Below, piece by piece: positions 47,816 to 58,060 of a DNA stretch of 64,000 nt. How positions within the stretch are numbered: the stretch's first letter is position 1; every line of letters begins with the position of its first letter. Source of the DNA: Liriodendron chinense (lineage: Eukaryota > Streptophyta > Magnoliopsida > Magnoliales > Magnoliaceae); the NCBI GenBank assembly GCA_003013855.2, contig ML058384.1:13030176-13094175 (forward strand), written 5' to 3'. The position numbers and the translations under genes are program-made. Below the pieces are notes generated by a model, which saw only the letters and a list, made by a program, of their open reading frames with translations, was not told the origin of the DNA and searched no databases.

Positions 47816-49369
47816 TGTTGAGTGCTTAAATGTGTATATTCTAGCCCCATTTCATCACTAACTATGCATGGTTTTCAAGCTTTAAGACTATTCTAATGCG
47901 TGGTTTTATGATTGTAGGAATGAGAGGGACTCCGCCCAATTGATGACTAAAAAGATCTATTTAGGAGCCTTGGATGAAGACCCAAGGTGGGCCAAAGAAA
48001 GAAGAAAGCAGAGAAAGAAGAAGAAAGAAGAAGGAAAAGAAGGAAAATGAAGAAACCAAAGGCCAGAACGGTCATGACCGGTCTGCCAATAGGGCCAAGA
48101 CCGGTCTAGACCGGTCGTCCACCCCATGCTACCTCTCCGGACACTAATGCAAAGAGGCCGACCGGTCTTGACCGATTGGCCATGACCTAACCTCCACAAT
48201 TCTGCACTCTGGACGGTCCCTAGACAGGCTAAACTGGTCAGCCAGCCCAGTCCGACCGGTCTAGACCGGTCAGCCAGTGTAATTTTAGAGAATTTCCAGC
48301 AGCTTCCTCTTGAAGCTCCAATTTTCTAGCGTAAGTGCGTAAGTACTACGCAAATCTGGAAGATTCTGAGGCGGTAGAGCCTCTCCACTATAAAAGGGGA
48401 CTTATGGATTGTAGCTAGAGCATCTGGGAAGAGATCTACGAAGGTGGGAAGCGGCGGAAGTCGGATTCGGAGTTCCACAACTCCTCCTAGTTTGTTTTTT
48501 CTAGTTTTATGTTTTTAGTTGTTTTCATGCTTCCTTGGATCATGAACTGCTAAACCTCTTAGCTAGGGCTAATAGGTGAAGCTTGTAGTGAATCTGAGAT
48601 GCTTTAATTCGTTTTATGTTGGTTTCAAGTTGGATTTATTAAAGAGCAATGGCTTATAGAAGTTTGAATAAAGTTCTAAGTAGTTTTTCTTAATCTTATG
48701 ATGGCTCATGGATGTTTGGGAGAATTGCTTTAGTTCTTAACTGTTTTTCATAGTTCTAGACCTGTACGCTCTGAGGAATCAGATTCAATACGCTCTAGAC
48801 TTGGATTTCTATGTGGGAACTTCAACCAAAGTTCTACCTTTTATACTAATTTCTGAATTATGTGTTGATGGTATGTGTGATTTGAATGAAGTTCAAATCA
48901 TAATCTAATTATGCTTTGTGACAGAGTTTAATGATGATTATGATTGAGATCTTAATCTATTAGAACTAGGATTGACCTATGCAATTGAGTGTGCTTAAGT
49001 CCTAACTTGAATTGAGGGAATCATGTATAGAATCACACATATGACAGATTGTGTAATACAACCACTCTATCATCCGACTAGATAGGATTTGATTTTGATT
49101 CTAGTTGTGTAATTGGGAAACCACGGCAAATTATACATTGAGGATTGCTACAAGTGGATCCTTGGACCCCTAGCGCTTTCTTATATTGATTACATTCACT
49201 TTTAGTTTAAAAATCATATTTACATTCAATTCTAAAATTCTGTTTAGTTAGCTCTCAAGTAGAGAATATTAAAAGTAATTTTGTGAATTTCTAACAAGTC
49301 TCTGAGAACGATCTCAGTCTCTACCCTATTATTACTACATCGCAACCCTACACTTGGGGTGAGCGAACA
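47816..49369 (+). mobile_element. 5' LTR of element C
   Basis: 1,554 bp, TGTTGAGTGC to GCGAACA. TATAAAAG at 48389-48396. GACCGGTC-type cluster 48062-48285, including the palindrome GACCGGTCTAGACCGGTC at 48099-48116. Stem-loop at 48555-48576 with one unpaired base. Confidence 0.95.
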
Positions 49370-49375
49370 AGTTTT

Positions 49376-49393
49376 TGGCGCCGTTGCCGGGGA
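49376..49393 (+). promoter_or_regulatory. primer-binding site of element C (tRNA-Asp)
   Basis: TGGCGCCGTTGCCGGGGA, complementary to the 3' end of plant tRNA-Asp at all 18 positions, six bases after the LTR. Confidence 0.95.
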
Positions 49394-49692
49394 TTTTCGA
49401 CGGTTTTTACAAAATTTCTGAAATTAGTTTCTATTTGAGATTTTTAGGAGTCCTACTGACTTAGTTAGTTTGTTTTGTTTTCTTTTGTTTATAGGGATCC
49501 CAGGAGTCGAAGGAGTCACTTCAATTAGGTTTTTCTAACCCTTTTGAATTTTTATTTTTTCTTAGATTTGCATGCCACATTGGGTTCGGGATTCTAACAA
49601 CCGACTCATTATTGAAGGGGGAATTGTTGAAGGGATTGAAAAGGAGCCACGTGCTAAGAAACATTTAGACTCTCCAATTTTATCTGATAGTA

Positions 49693-50950
49693 TGGCTGAG
49701 AATTAACCCAACCCAGTGGCTAATCAAAATTTGGGCCAAACCGAAACGGGTGAGAATGAGGTTGAGAATGTTCTTCGACTTAGAACTTTACGTGATCACT
49801 TGCAACCTGCAAGAGCGAGTACTCCCTCATGCATAATTTTTCCAACCAATGTAGGGAATATTGATCTAAAACCGGGAGTAATCCAACTCCTTCCCAAGTT
49901 CCTTGGTTTAGATAGTGAGAGCGCATATCAACATCTTAAGGAATTTGATCAGGTGATAGCCACGTTGCACTTTGCAAACGTATCTGATGATGTTGTGAGA
50001 CTTAGGTTATTTCCTTTTTCTCTTAAAGAGAAGGCCAAGGCTTGGCTTCATGCATTAAGGCTAAGATCAATTGGCAAATGGACAGAGATGACTAGGGAAT
50101 TCATTAAAAAGTTTTTCCCTACTCATAAAACAAACATGTTGAGGCGCCTAATCATGAATTTTTCCCAAAAAGAGGATGAGACCTTCTTCCAATGTTGGGA
50201 GAGGTTCAAAGACTTATTGAACACATGCCCACATCATGACTACAAAATTTGGAGGGTAATAAGCTTTTTCTATGAAGGACTGACTTCGTTCATGCGCCAA
50301 TTTGTAGAGATGATGTGCACCGAGGAAGCATGGGACTATTTTGATATCTTGGCCGAGAATGCACAATCTTGGGATACAATTAAACCATCAAATCCCAAGA
50401 TAAACCAACAAAGAGAAAAGGGAGGAATCTATGTCCTCTCCGAAGAAGACAACATAAGTGCAAGTGTGGCTAGCCTCACAAGAAAAGTTGAGGCCATGGA
50501 ATTAGAGAAGGGAGAAAAGACTAAGGAAGTTGAGAGTATTTGTGGAATTTGTTCCGGATAACCAACATGCAACACAGGATTGTCCTACTATCTCTGTATT
50601 CCAGGAAGTTCTACAAGAATAATCAAATGCCATAAATAACTATCAACGTCCATTTAGCAATCTAAACTCGAACACGTATAATTCTAGTTGGAGGAACCAT
50701 CTCAATTTCAGTTGGAGGAATGGGCCATCAGAGAATGCAAATAATAACCCAAAAGCTACGCTTGAGAAAATAGTGGGTACATTCGTCTCGGCCCAGGTTG
50801 AGTACAACAAGAATAATTCTCACAAAATAGATGGGTTCATACAAGAACAATTGAAATACAATCAAAATTCATCTCAAGCTATCAATGATTTGAAAACTTC
50901 TATGGCTAGAGTTGATCTCATCTTAGTGTAAGGGAGAAAGGCACACTTCC
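49693..50950 (+). pseudogene. element C gag
   Basis: The natural start ATG at 49693 is followed by TAA at codon 5 where A has a Gln codon. The frame is then open to 50561 (words LLPKFLGLDSES and KEKAKAWLHALR, the capsid-like region). It ends in the zinc knuckle, where only C-G-I-C is read before a frameshift and stop. The remaining gag tail (to about 50950) is recognisable in another frame. Confidence 0.85.
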
Positions 50951-52148
50951 TGCCCAACCTCTCTCTAACCTAAGAACCCAAGTTGAGATACAAGACCTCA
51001 GCCCATCCTCCCAAAATACGGAGCATGTTCAAGATATCACCACTTTGGGGAGTGGCAAAACAATTGATAAATCCAATCCGGTGAAGGCCCCAAAGCCTAA
51101 TGATCCGAAAATTGCCAATAAGGATGATATCTTAAACAACACTCCACATGAGAAAGAACCGGAAAGGCAATACAAGTCGGTCGCCCCGCTTCCATAAAGG
51201 TTGATTTCACCCAAACCTTTAGACAAAAACCTGGAAATTTTAGAGGTTTCTAAGCAAGTGAAGATCAACATTCCATTATTGGATGCTATAAAACAAATAC
51301 CATCCTATGCCAAATTTCTAAAGGAATTGTGTACAGTCAAAAGGAAACACAATGTTCACAACAAAGTACTTTTGATTGAGAATTTGAGCGCTATTATTAA
51401 ACAAGAGGTGCCCCAAAAATATAAGGATCCGGGTAGTCCTACCATCTCATGCATCATAGGTGACTACCGGATCAAACAAGCTTTACTCGATCTTAGGGCA
51501 AGTGTTAACCTCATCCCACACTCGCTCTATGAACAACTTGGGTTAGGTGAATTAAAACCCACCAAAACCACACTCCAACTCGCAGATAGATCTATTTGTA
51601 TACCAAGAGGGATGATTGAAGATGTCCTCATCCAAGTTGATAAATTCTATTATCCAATAGATTTTATTGTCTTGGATACGCATCCTGTGATGGGAACCGG
51701 TGCTCAAATTCCTGTCATACTTGGCCGCCCTTTCTTAGCTACTTCAAATTCAATTATCAATTGCAGAAACGGGCTTATACAAATGTCCTTTGGAAATATG
51801 ATACTCGAGCTGAATATTTTTATTTATGCAAATAACCACAGGATGTTGATGACGAGATCCACGAAATAAATCTGATTGAATCATTCTTGGAAGATAAATC
51901 CCTCCTGACATTTTATTCCGATCCCTTGGAGGCATGCTTGGCCCATTCTCATGAGATTGATGATAATATGATAAGAGAGATGAATGCCATTTTAGATTTT
52001 ATGCCGGTACTTGATAATAAAAGATGGAAGGCACCATTTGAGCATTTGCCCTTAAGCAAAAACAAGCCGCTTTCATCTAATATCAAAGCACCGAAGCTCG
52101 ACCTAAAACCATTACCCACTGATTTGAAATATATTTATTTAGGTCGAG
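50951..52148 (+). pseudogene. element C protease region
   Basis: Open at 51201-51869. The active site reads LLDLRAS (Asp at 51489-51491): the Gly of the D-(T/L)-G signature is Arg, which should inactivate the enzyme. ILGRPFLATSN follows. A frameshift near 51830 leads to a second frame, 51887-52189, with the linker to RT. Confidence 0.85.
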
Positions 52149-53531
52149 ATGAGACATATCCAGGTGGTAATTTCTTCTCACTTGGATGAGGAACAAAAGA
52201 GTAGGTTGATAGCCACTCTAATAGAGCACAAAAGTGCCATTGGATGGTCAATTGCGGATCTTAAAGGCATAAACCCCCTGATTTATACTCATCGCATACA
52301 CCTTGAGGAGAATGCGAAGACATCTAGGCAACCACAAAGAAGCCTCAATCCAAATATGAAAGAGGTGGTTAAGGCCGAGGTGTTGAAACTATTGGATGTG
52401 GATATTATTTACCCAATATCCGATAGTCAATGGGTGAGTCCAACTCAAGTGGTGCCCAAGAAATTCGGAATAACCATCGTAGCCAATGCCAATAATGAAC
52501 TCGTGCCAACTAGAGTCTCTACCGGTTGGAGAAAGTGCATTAACTACAAGAAGCTAAACACGGTTGCAAGGAAAGACCACTTCCCCTTACCATTTGTTGA
52601 TCAAATTTTAGAAAGGTTGGCGGGTCATTCCCACTTTTGCTTCCATGATGGGTATTCAGGGTATAACCAAATAGAGATCGCCCTAAAAGACTAAGAGAAG
52701 ACAACATTCACTTGTCCATTCGGCACTTTCGCCTATCGAAGGATGCCGTTTGGACTATGTAATGCCCCTGCCACTTTTCAGCGTTGTATGTTGAGTATCT
52801 TTTCTGATATGGTGGGGACGATTCTTGAAGTCTTCATGGATGATTTCTCTGTATTTGGTTGTAACTTTGATGAGTGCCTTGGGCACTTAAAAACTGTTTT
52901 AAAAATATGTGAAGACAAGAACCTTGTGTCGAATTGGGAGAAATGTTATTTTATGGTTCAAAAAGGAATTTTCCTTGGTCACATCATCTCAGAAAATGGA
53001 ATCAAGGTGGACAAGGCTAAAATCGATCTTATCTCCAACCTTCCATCCCCCAAAAGCGTACGAGATGTGCGGTCCTTTTTAGGACATGCCGGATTCTATA
53101 GATTATCCATAAAGGACTTTAGTTCACTCTCTCGTCCTTTATGTAACCTCCTTCAAAAGGAAAACTCATTCGAGTGGAATAAGAATTGTCAAAATGCCTT
53201 TGATAAACTAAAAGACATGTTGACATGTGCTCCCATAATGCAACCACCTGATTGGAGCCTTTCTTTTGAAATCATGTGTGATGCAAGTGACTACGCTATT
53301 GGGGCTGTGTTAAGCCAAATAAAAAAGAAGAAGCCTCGCGTCATCTACTATGCAAGTAGAACCTTAAACTCGGCTCAAGCAAACTACACTACTACAGAAA
53401 AAGAACTTTTGGCCGTAGTTTTTGCTTTGGATAAGTTTCGGTCCTACTTGATCGGATCCAAGATCATCATATTCACCGGTCATGTAGTACTTAAGTACCT
53501 TCTCTCTAAGAAGGATGCTAAGCCACGCTAA
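52149..53531 (+). pseudogene. element C reverse transcriptase and first RNase H copy
   Basis: RT open 52149-52694, closed by TAA (Gln in A and D) before EKTTF, and open again to 53531. Catalytic FMDD at 52833-52844 intact. RNase H follows with CDASDYAIGAVL and TTEKELLAV, but the later Asp-His (DHAAL in others) reads GHVVL, losing an acidic residue. It stops at 53529-53531, where TAA replaces a Leu codon. Confidence 0.85.
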
Positions 53532-53625
53532 TTAAAATGGATCCTCCTACTCCAAGAATTTGACATAGAAATACGTGATAAGAAAGGACTAGAAAACATA
53601 GTTGCTGACCATCTTTCTAGACTTG
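53108..53625 (+). repeat. 518-bp pol duplication, first copy
   Basis: Same length and content as 53662-54179, covering the end of RT and most of RNase H. The two copies differ at scattered positions. Confidence 0.9.
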
Positions 53626-53661
53626 ATCGGACAAGTTTCGGTCAAGTCTAGAAAGATTGTT

Positions 53662-54179
53662 CATAAAGGACTTTAGTTCACTCTCTCGTCCTTTATGTAA
53701 CCTTCTTCAAAAGGAAAACTCATTCGAGTGGAATAAGGATTATCAAAATGCCTTTGATAAACTTAAAGACATGTTGACATGTGCTCCCATAATGTAACCA
53801 CTTGATTGGAGCCTTCCTTTTGAAATCATGTGTGATGCAAGTGACTACGCTTTTGGGGCTGTGTTAGGCCAAAGAAAAGAGAAGAAGCCTTGCATCATCT
53901 ACTATGCAAGTATAACCTTAAACTCGGCTCAAGCAAACTACACTACTACAGAAAAAGAACTTTTGGTCATAGTTTTTGCTTTGGACAAGTTTCGGTCCTA
54001 ATTGATCGGATCCGAGATCATCATATTCACTGATCATGCAGCGCTTAAATACCTTCTCTCTAAGAAGGATGCTAAGCCACGCTTATTAAAATGGATCCTC
54101 CTACTCCAAGAATTTGACATAGAAAAACGTGATAAGAAAGGAGTAGAAAACATAGTTGAGGACCATCTTTCTAGACTTG
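53662..54179 (+). repeat. 518-bp pol duplication, second copy
   Basis: Starts with the same CATAAAGGACTTTAG as the first copy and ends at the same CTAGACTTG. It keeps the Asp-His-Ala-Ala that the first copy has lost, but has its own stops. The join (53613-53655) contains a perfect inverted repeat, arms CTTTCTAGACTTGA and its complement around a 15-base loop. Confidence 0.9.
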
Positions 54180-55552
54180 TTCTCACCGATTCCCATGAGA
54201 CGACCGCTATCAATGACATGTTCCCTCATGAACAACTTTTTAAAGTCTTCCAATTGCCATGGTATGCGGACATTGCAAACTATCTTGCTACAGGTACAAT
54301 TCTGACACATTGGAAAAAGCAAGATAAAGACAAGTTCTTCAACGAGGTGAGAAAATTCCTATGGGACGATTCGTACTTATTCAAATATTGTCCCAATCAA
54401 ATCATAAGGAGATGTGTGCCGGATGATGAACAACTAAGTATCATCTCCTTTTGTCATTCTCAGGTGTGTGGTGGCCACTTTTCAGGTAAGAAGACCACAG
54501 CCAAAATTCTGCAATGTGGGTTTTATTGGCCCACCATGTTCAAGGACACCCATGAGTTTTGTAAAACATGTGAGCCTTGTCATAAATTGGGAGGAATCTC
54601 CCATAGAAATATGGTACCACTCAATCTCATCTTACCAATCAAAATTTTTTATTATTGGGGCATCGATTTCATGGGTCCATTCCCATCTTCTTTTGGAAAT
54701 CTATATATCTTGCTTGCCGTCGACTATGTTTCAAAATGGGTCAAGGCGATTCCATGTCAGAACAATGACCATAAAACAGTCATTCGTTTCTTAAAAGAAA
54801 ATATCCTTTCCCGGTTTGGACACCTCGAGTCATTATAAGCGATGGAGGGTCTCATTTTGTAACCGCCCGTTTGAAGCCTTAATGAAAAATCTGGCGTCAA
54901 TCATAAGGTGAGCACTCCCTATCACCCACAAATAAGTGGATAAGTTGAGATATCCAAGAGGGAAATTAAACATATTTTGGAGAAAATAGTGAACCCCGAT
55001 CGCAAAGATTGGTCACTTCGACTTACCGATGTACTATGGGCTTACCGTACCGTGCTCAAGACCCCCATTGGAATGTCTCCCTATAAACTTGTCTATGGGA
55101 AAGCTTGTCACTTACCCGTGGAGTTGGAACATAGGGCATATTGGGCGCTAAAGAAGATGAATTTTGATTCTGACGAGGCAAGCTCATTGCACAAACTTTA
55201 ATTGAATGAACTTGCAGAACTCCGGAACGAAGCTTATGAAAATGCGAGAATTTACAAGGACAAGACAAAGGTGTTCCATGATAGGAACATCCTTCATAAG
55301 ACCTTCACGATCAACCAAAAGGTCCTTATATATAATTCTCGATTGCATTTATTTCTGGAGAAATTGAAGTCTCGATGGAGTGGTCCTTTCATTGTGAAAA
55401 TTGTTTATATATACGGGACTGTCGAGTTGTTAAATCCAAGGAATGGTAATATCTTTAAAGCTAATGGTCAACGCCTAAAGCCGTTCTTTGAGAATTTTTC
55501 TGCAGAAGGTATGTCCATACCTCTAACTGATCCTGTGTATCAGGATACTTGA
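54180..55552 (+). pseudogene. element C integrase
   Basis: Zinc-binding module (FCHSQVCGGHF, CKTCEPC) and the first core acid in WGIDFMGPF are in one frame to 54838. A small deletion after SRFG shifts the frame before the second acid. The tail is open at 54977-55201, then a TAA replaces Gln in the HKL-LNEL phrase, the same site as in B. The C-terminal GPF module is open to 55552 (stop TGA). Confidence 0.85.
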
Positions 55553-56686
55553 TCTCCTAGTCTGATGGAGGTATAGAGTAGTTAAGATTAGGATTTTGTT
55601 GCTTTTGGTTGCTCTTTCATAGGTTTGTTAGAAGGAGGTAAAATTTTAGACTTTGTTCTCTCAGGTAATCTCATTCTTCACTCCCTTTATTTTATGATTG
55701 CTCTCATGTTTTGCCTATTGAATATCTTTTACATTGAGGACAATGTAAGATTTGGTTGGGGGTTGTGGAATCACTAGGATGAATCTAGTGCTTTGTAACA
55801 TCTCGAGCAATATGAAGAAGATTTTTCAGATTTTTAAAATTCAAAACTCCATTGGAAAATTTTATTTCTATGCATTCGGGATAGTGTAAGTACAAGAAAA
55901 AGAAAGGCAAAGTGAGTGATGTTGAATACTTTGAACAATCTTTACGGTACTAGTCTTGTATGTCAATTACCCTATTTTTATGAATGATAGAACTTTTGAA
56001 CACTTTTACACTTAGTTCACTTCACACGATTCTCATGTTTTGAAAGGATTATTAGATTTGTGGATTAGCTAAGTTTGGATTCGAAGTGTTGAGAAACCAA
56101 GCTAGGGTACTTTGTCCATCCTTGTCCATAGGAAAATAATGAAAGATATGGATCTCTAAAAATCCATATCTAATTAAAAAGAAAATAGAAAGGAAGAATG
56201 AAAATATAGGAATGATGGAGAATATGGTGGAAAATTCTGAAAAGGGCTACTTATTATCAACTGGGGGATGGTCTACCCGTAACTAAGGCTGGAAATGGGA
56301 AGTAGTGTGAAAGCCATCGGAAGGACGGTAAGGTAAATTCCTGTCAAAGGCATGTGTTGATTTGTACACCTTGAATTCCATACCTTAGCTGATTTATGAA
56401 GAAGATAAGCCCAAATTTTCATGAGATGAGCATTCACTGAGCACACTAGGTTAAATTGTTCAAATACTTCTATTTATCAATCAATTAGCAGGAAGTCCAT
56501 ATGGGTACTTGTTATGTTCTTGAAAGTTTAAGGTTTCAACCTCTATCACTTAGTTTTGCTGATTTTTGTACTTGCATGTCTTAGAGTGTATAGAAGCATA
56601 GTTTCTGAAAGAGAGTTGAGTTTCGGAGGGATAAATTGGTTTATGCATGTTTTGCTTGGGACTAGCAAAATGCTCGTTGGGAGGTG
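55553..56686 (+). other. non-coding 3' region and polypurine tract of C
   Basis: No coding frame. It carries ACATTGAGGACAATG and GGTTGGGGGTTG (about 55735-55765), and ends in the G-rich GTTGGGAGGTG directly before the 3' LTR. Envelope-like genes known in some Athila elements would sit here and are absent. Confidence 0.8.
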
Positions 56687-58060
56687 TGTTAAGTGCTTAA
56701 ATGTGTATATTCTAACCCCATTTCATCACTAACTATGCATGGTTTTCAAGCTTTAAGACTATTCTAATGCATGGTTTTATGATTGTAAGAATGAGAGGGA
56801 CTCCACCCAATTGATGACTAAAAAGATCTATTTAGGAACCTTGGATGAAGACCCAAGGTGGGCCAAAGAAAGAAGAAAGTAGAGAAAGAAGAAGAGAGAA
56901 GAAAGAAAAGAAGAAAAATGAAGAAACCAAGGGCTAGACCGGTCATGACTAGTCTGCCAAGAGGGCCAAGACCGGTCTAGATCGGTCGGCCACCCCATGC
57001 TACCTCTCCGGACACTGAATGCAAAGAGGCCAACCGGTCTTGACCGGTGGGCCAGGACCTACCCTCCACAATTCTGCACACTGGACTGTCCCTAGACAGG
57101 CTAGACCGGTCGGCCAGTGTAATTTCAGAGAATTTCCAGTAGCTTCCTCTTGAAGCTCCGATTTTCTAGCACAAGTGCGTAAGTACTATGCAAATCTGCA
57201 AGATTCTGAAGTGGTAGAGCCTCTCCACTATAAAAGGGGACTTAGGGATTGTACCTAGAGCATCGGGGAAGAGATCTACAAAGGTGGGAAGCAGCAGAAG
57301 TTGGATTCGGAGTTCCACAACTCCTCCTAGTTTGTGTTTTCTAATTTTATGTTTTTAGTTGTTTTCAAGCTTCCTTGGATCATAAACAGCTAAACCTCTT
57401 AGCTAGGGCTAAGAGGTTAAGCTTGTAGTGAATCTGAGATGCTTTAATTCGTTTGATGTTGGTTTCAAGTTGGATTTATTGAAGAGCAATGGTTTATAGA
57501 AGTTTGAATAAAGTTCTAAGTAGTTTCTCTTTTATACTAATTTCTGAATTATGTGTTGATGATATATGTGATTTGAATGAAGTTCAAATCATAATCTAAT
57601 TATGCTTTGTGACATAGTTGAATGATGATTATGATTGAGATCTTAATCTATTGGAACTAGGATTGACATATGCAATTGAGTGTGCTCAAGTCCTAACTTG
57701 AATTGAGGGAATCATGTATAGAATCACACATATGACAGATTGTGTAATACAACCGCTTTATCATCCGACTAGATAGGATTTGATTTCGATTCTAGTTGTG
57801 TAATTGGGAAACCACAGCGAATTATGCATTGAGGATTGCTATAAGTGGATCCTTGGACTCCTAGTGCTTTCTTATATTGATTACATTCACTTTTAGTTTA
57901 AGAATCATATTTACATTCAATTCTAAAAATCTGTTTAGTTAGCTCTCAAGTAAAGAATATTAGAAGCAATTTTGTGAATTCCTAACAAGTGCCTGAGAAC
58001 GATCTCAGTCTCTACCGAATTATTACTACATCCCAACCCTACACTTGGGGCGAGCAAACA
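56687..58060 (+). mobile_element. 3' LTR of element C
   Basis: 1,374 bp, TGTTAAGTGC to GCAAACA. Compared with the 5' LTR it lacks one GACCGGTC unit (about 35 bp, near 57100) and about 150-180 bp near 57527. TATAAAAG at 57229-57236; stem-loop 57395-57416 fully paired. Confidence 0.95.

Larger units (their letters stand above)
47816..58060 (+). mobile_element. element C: complete Athila-like Ty3/gypsy element
   Basis: 10,245 bp with 5' LTR 47816-49369, tRNA-Asp primer site, gag, protease, RT, RNase H, integrase, non-coding 3' region and 3' LTR 56687-58060. Perfect target duplication CTCGC (47811-47815 and 58061-58065). The only element here complete end to end. By eye the LTRs differ at about 10-12 places in the first 250 bp, mostly G/A changes, so it is not recent. 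Broken by several stops, a 518-bp duplication and active-site changes. No envelope-like gene. Confidence 0.95.

Noticed and set aside
49376..49393. Possible tRNA-Asp gene fragment
   Set aside because: Only the 18 bases complementary to the tRNA 3' end are present, placed just after an LTR: a primer-binding site.
55553..56686. Envelope-like gene after pol, as in some Athila elements
   Set aside because: No frame of useful length or membrane pattern in this interval in C, nor in the same interval of A, B or D.
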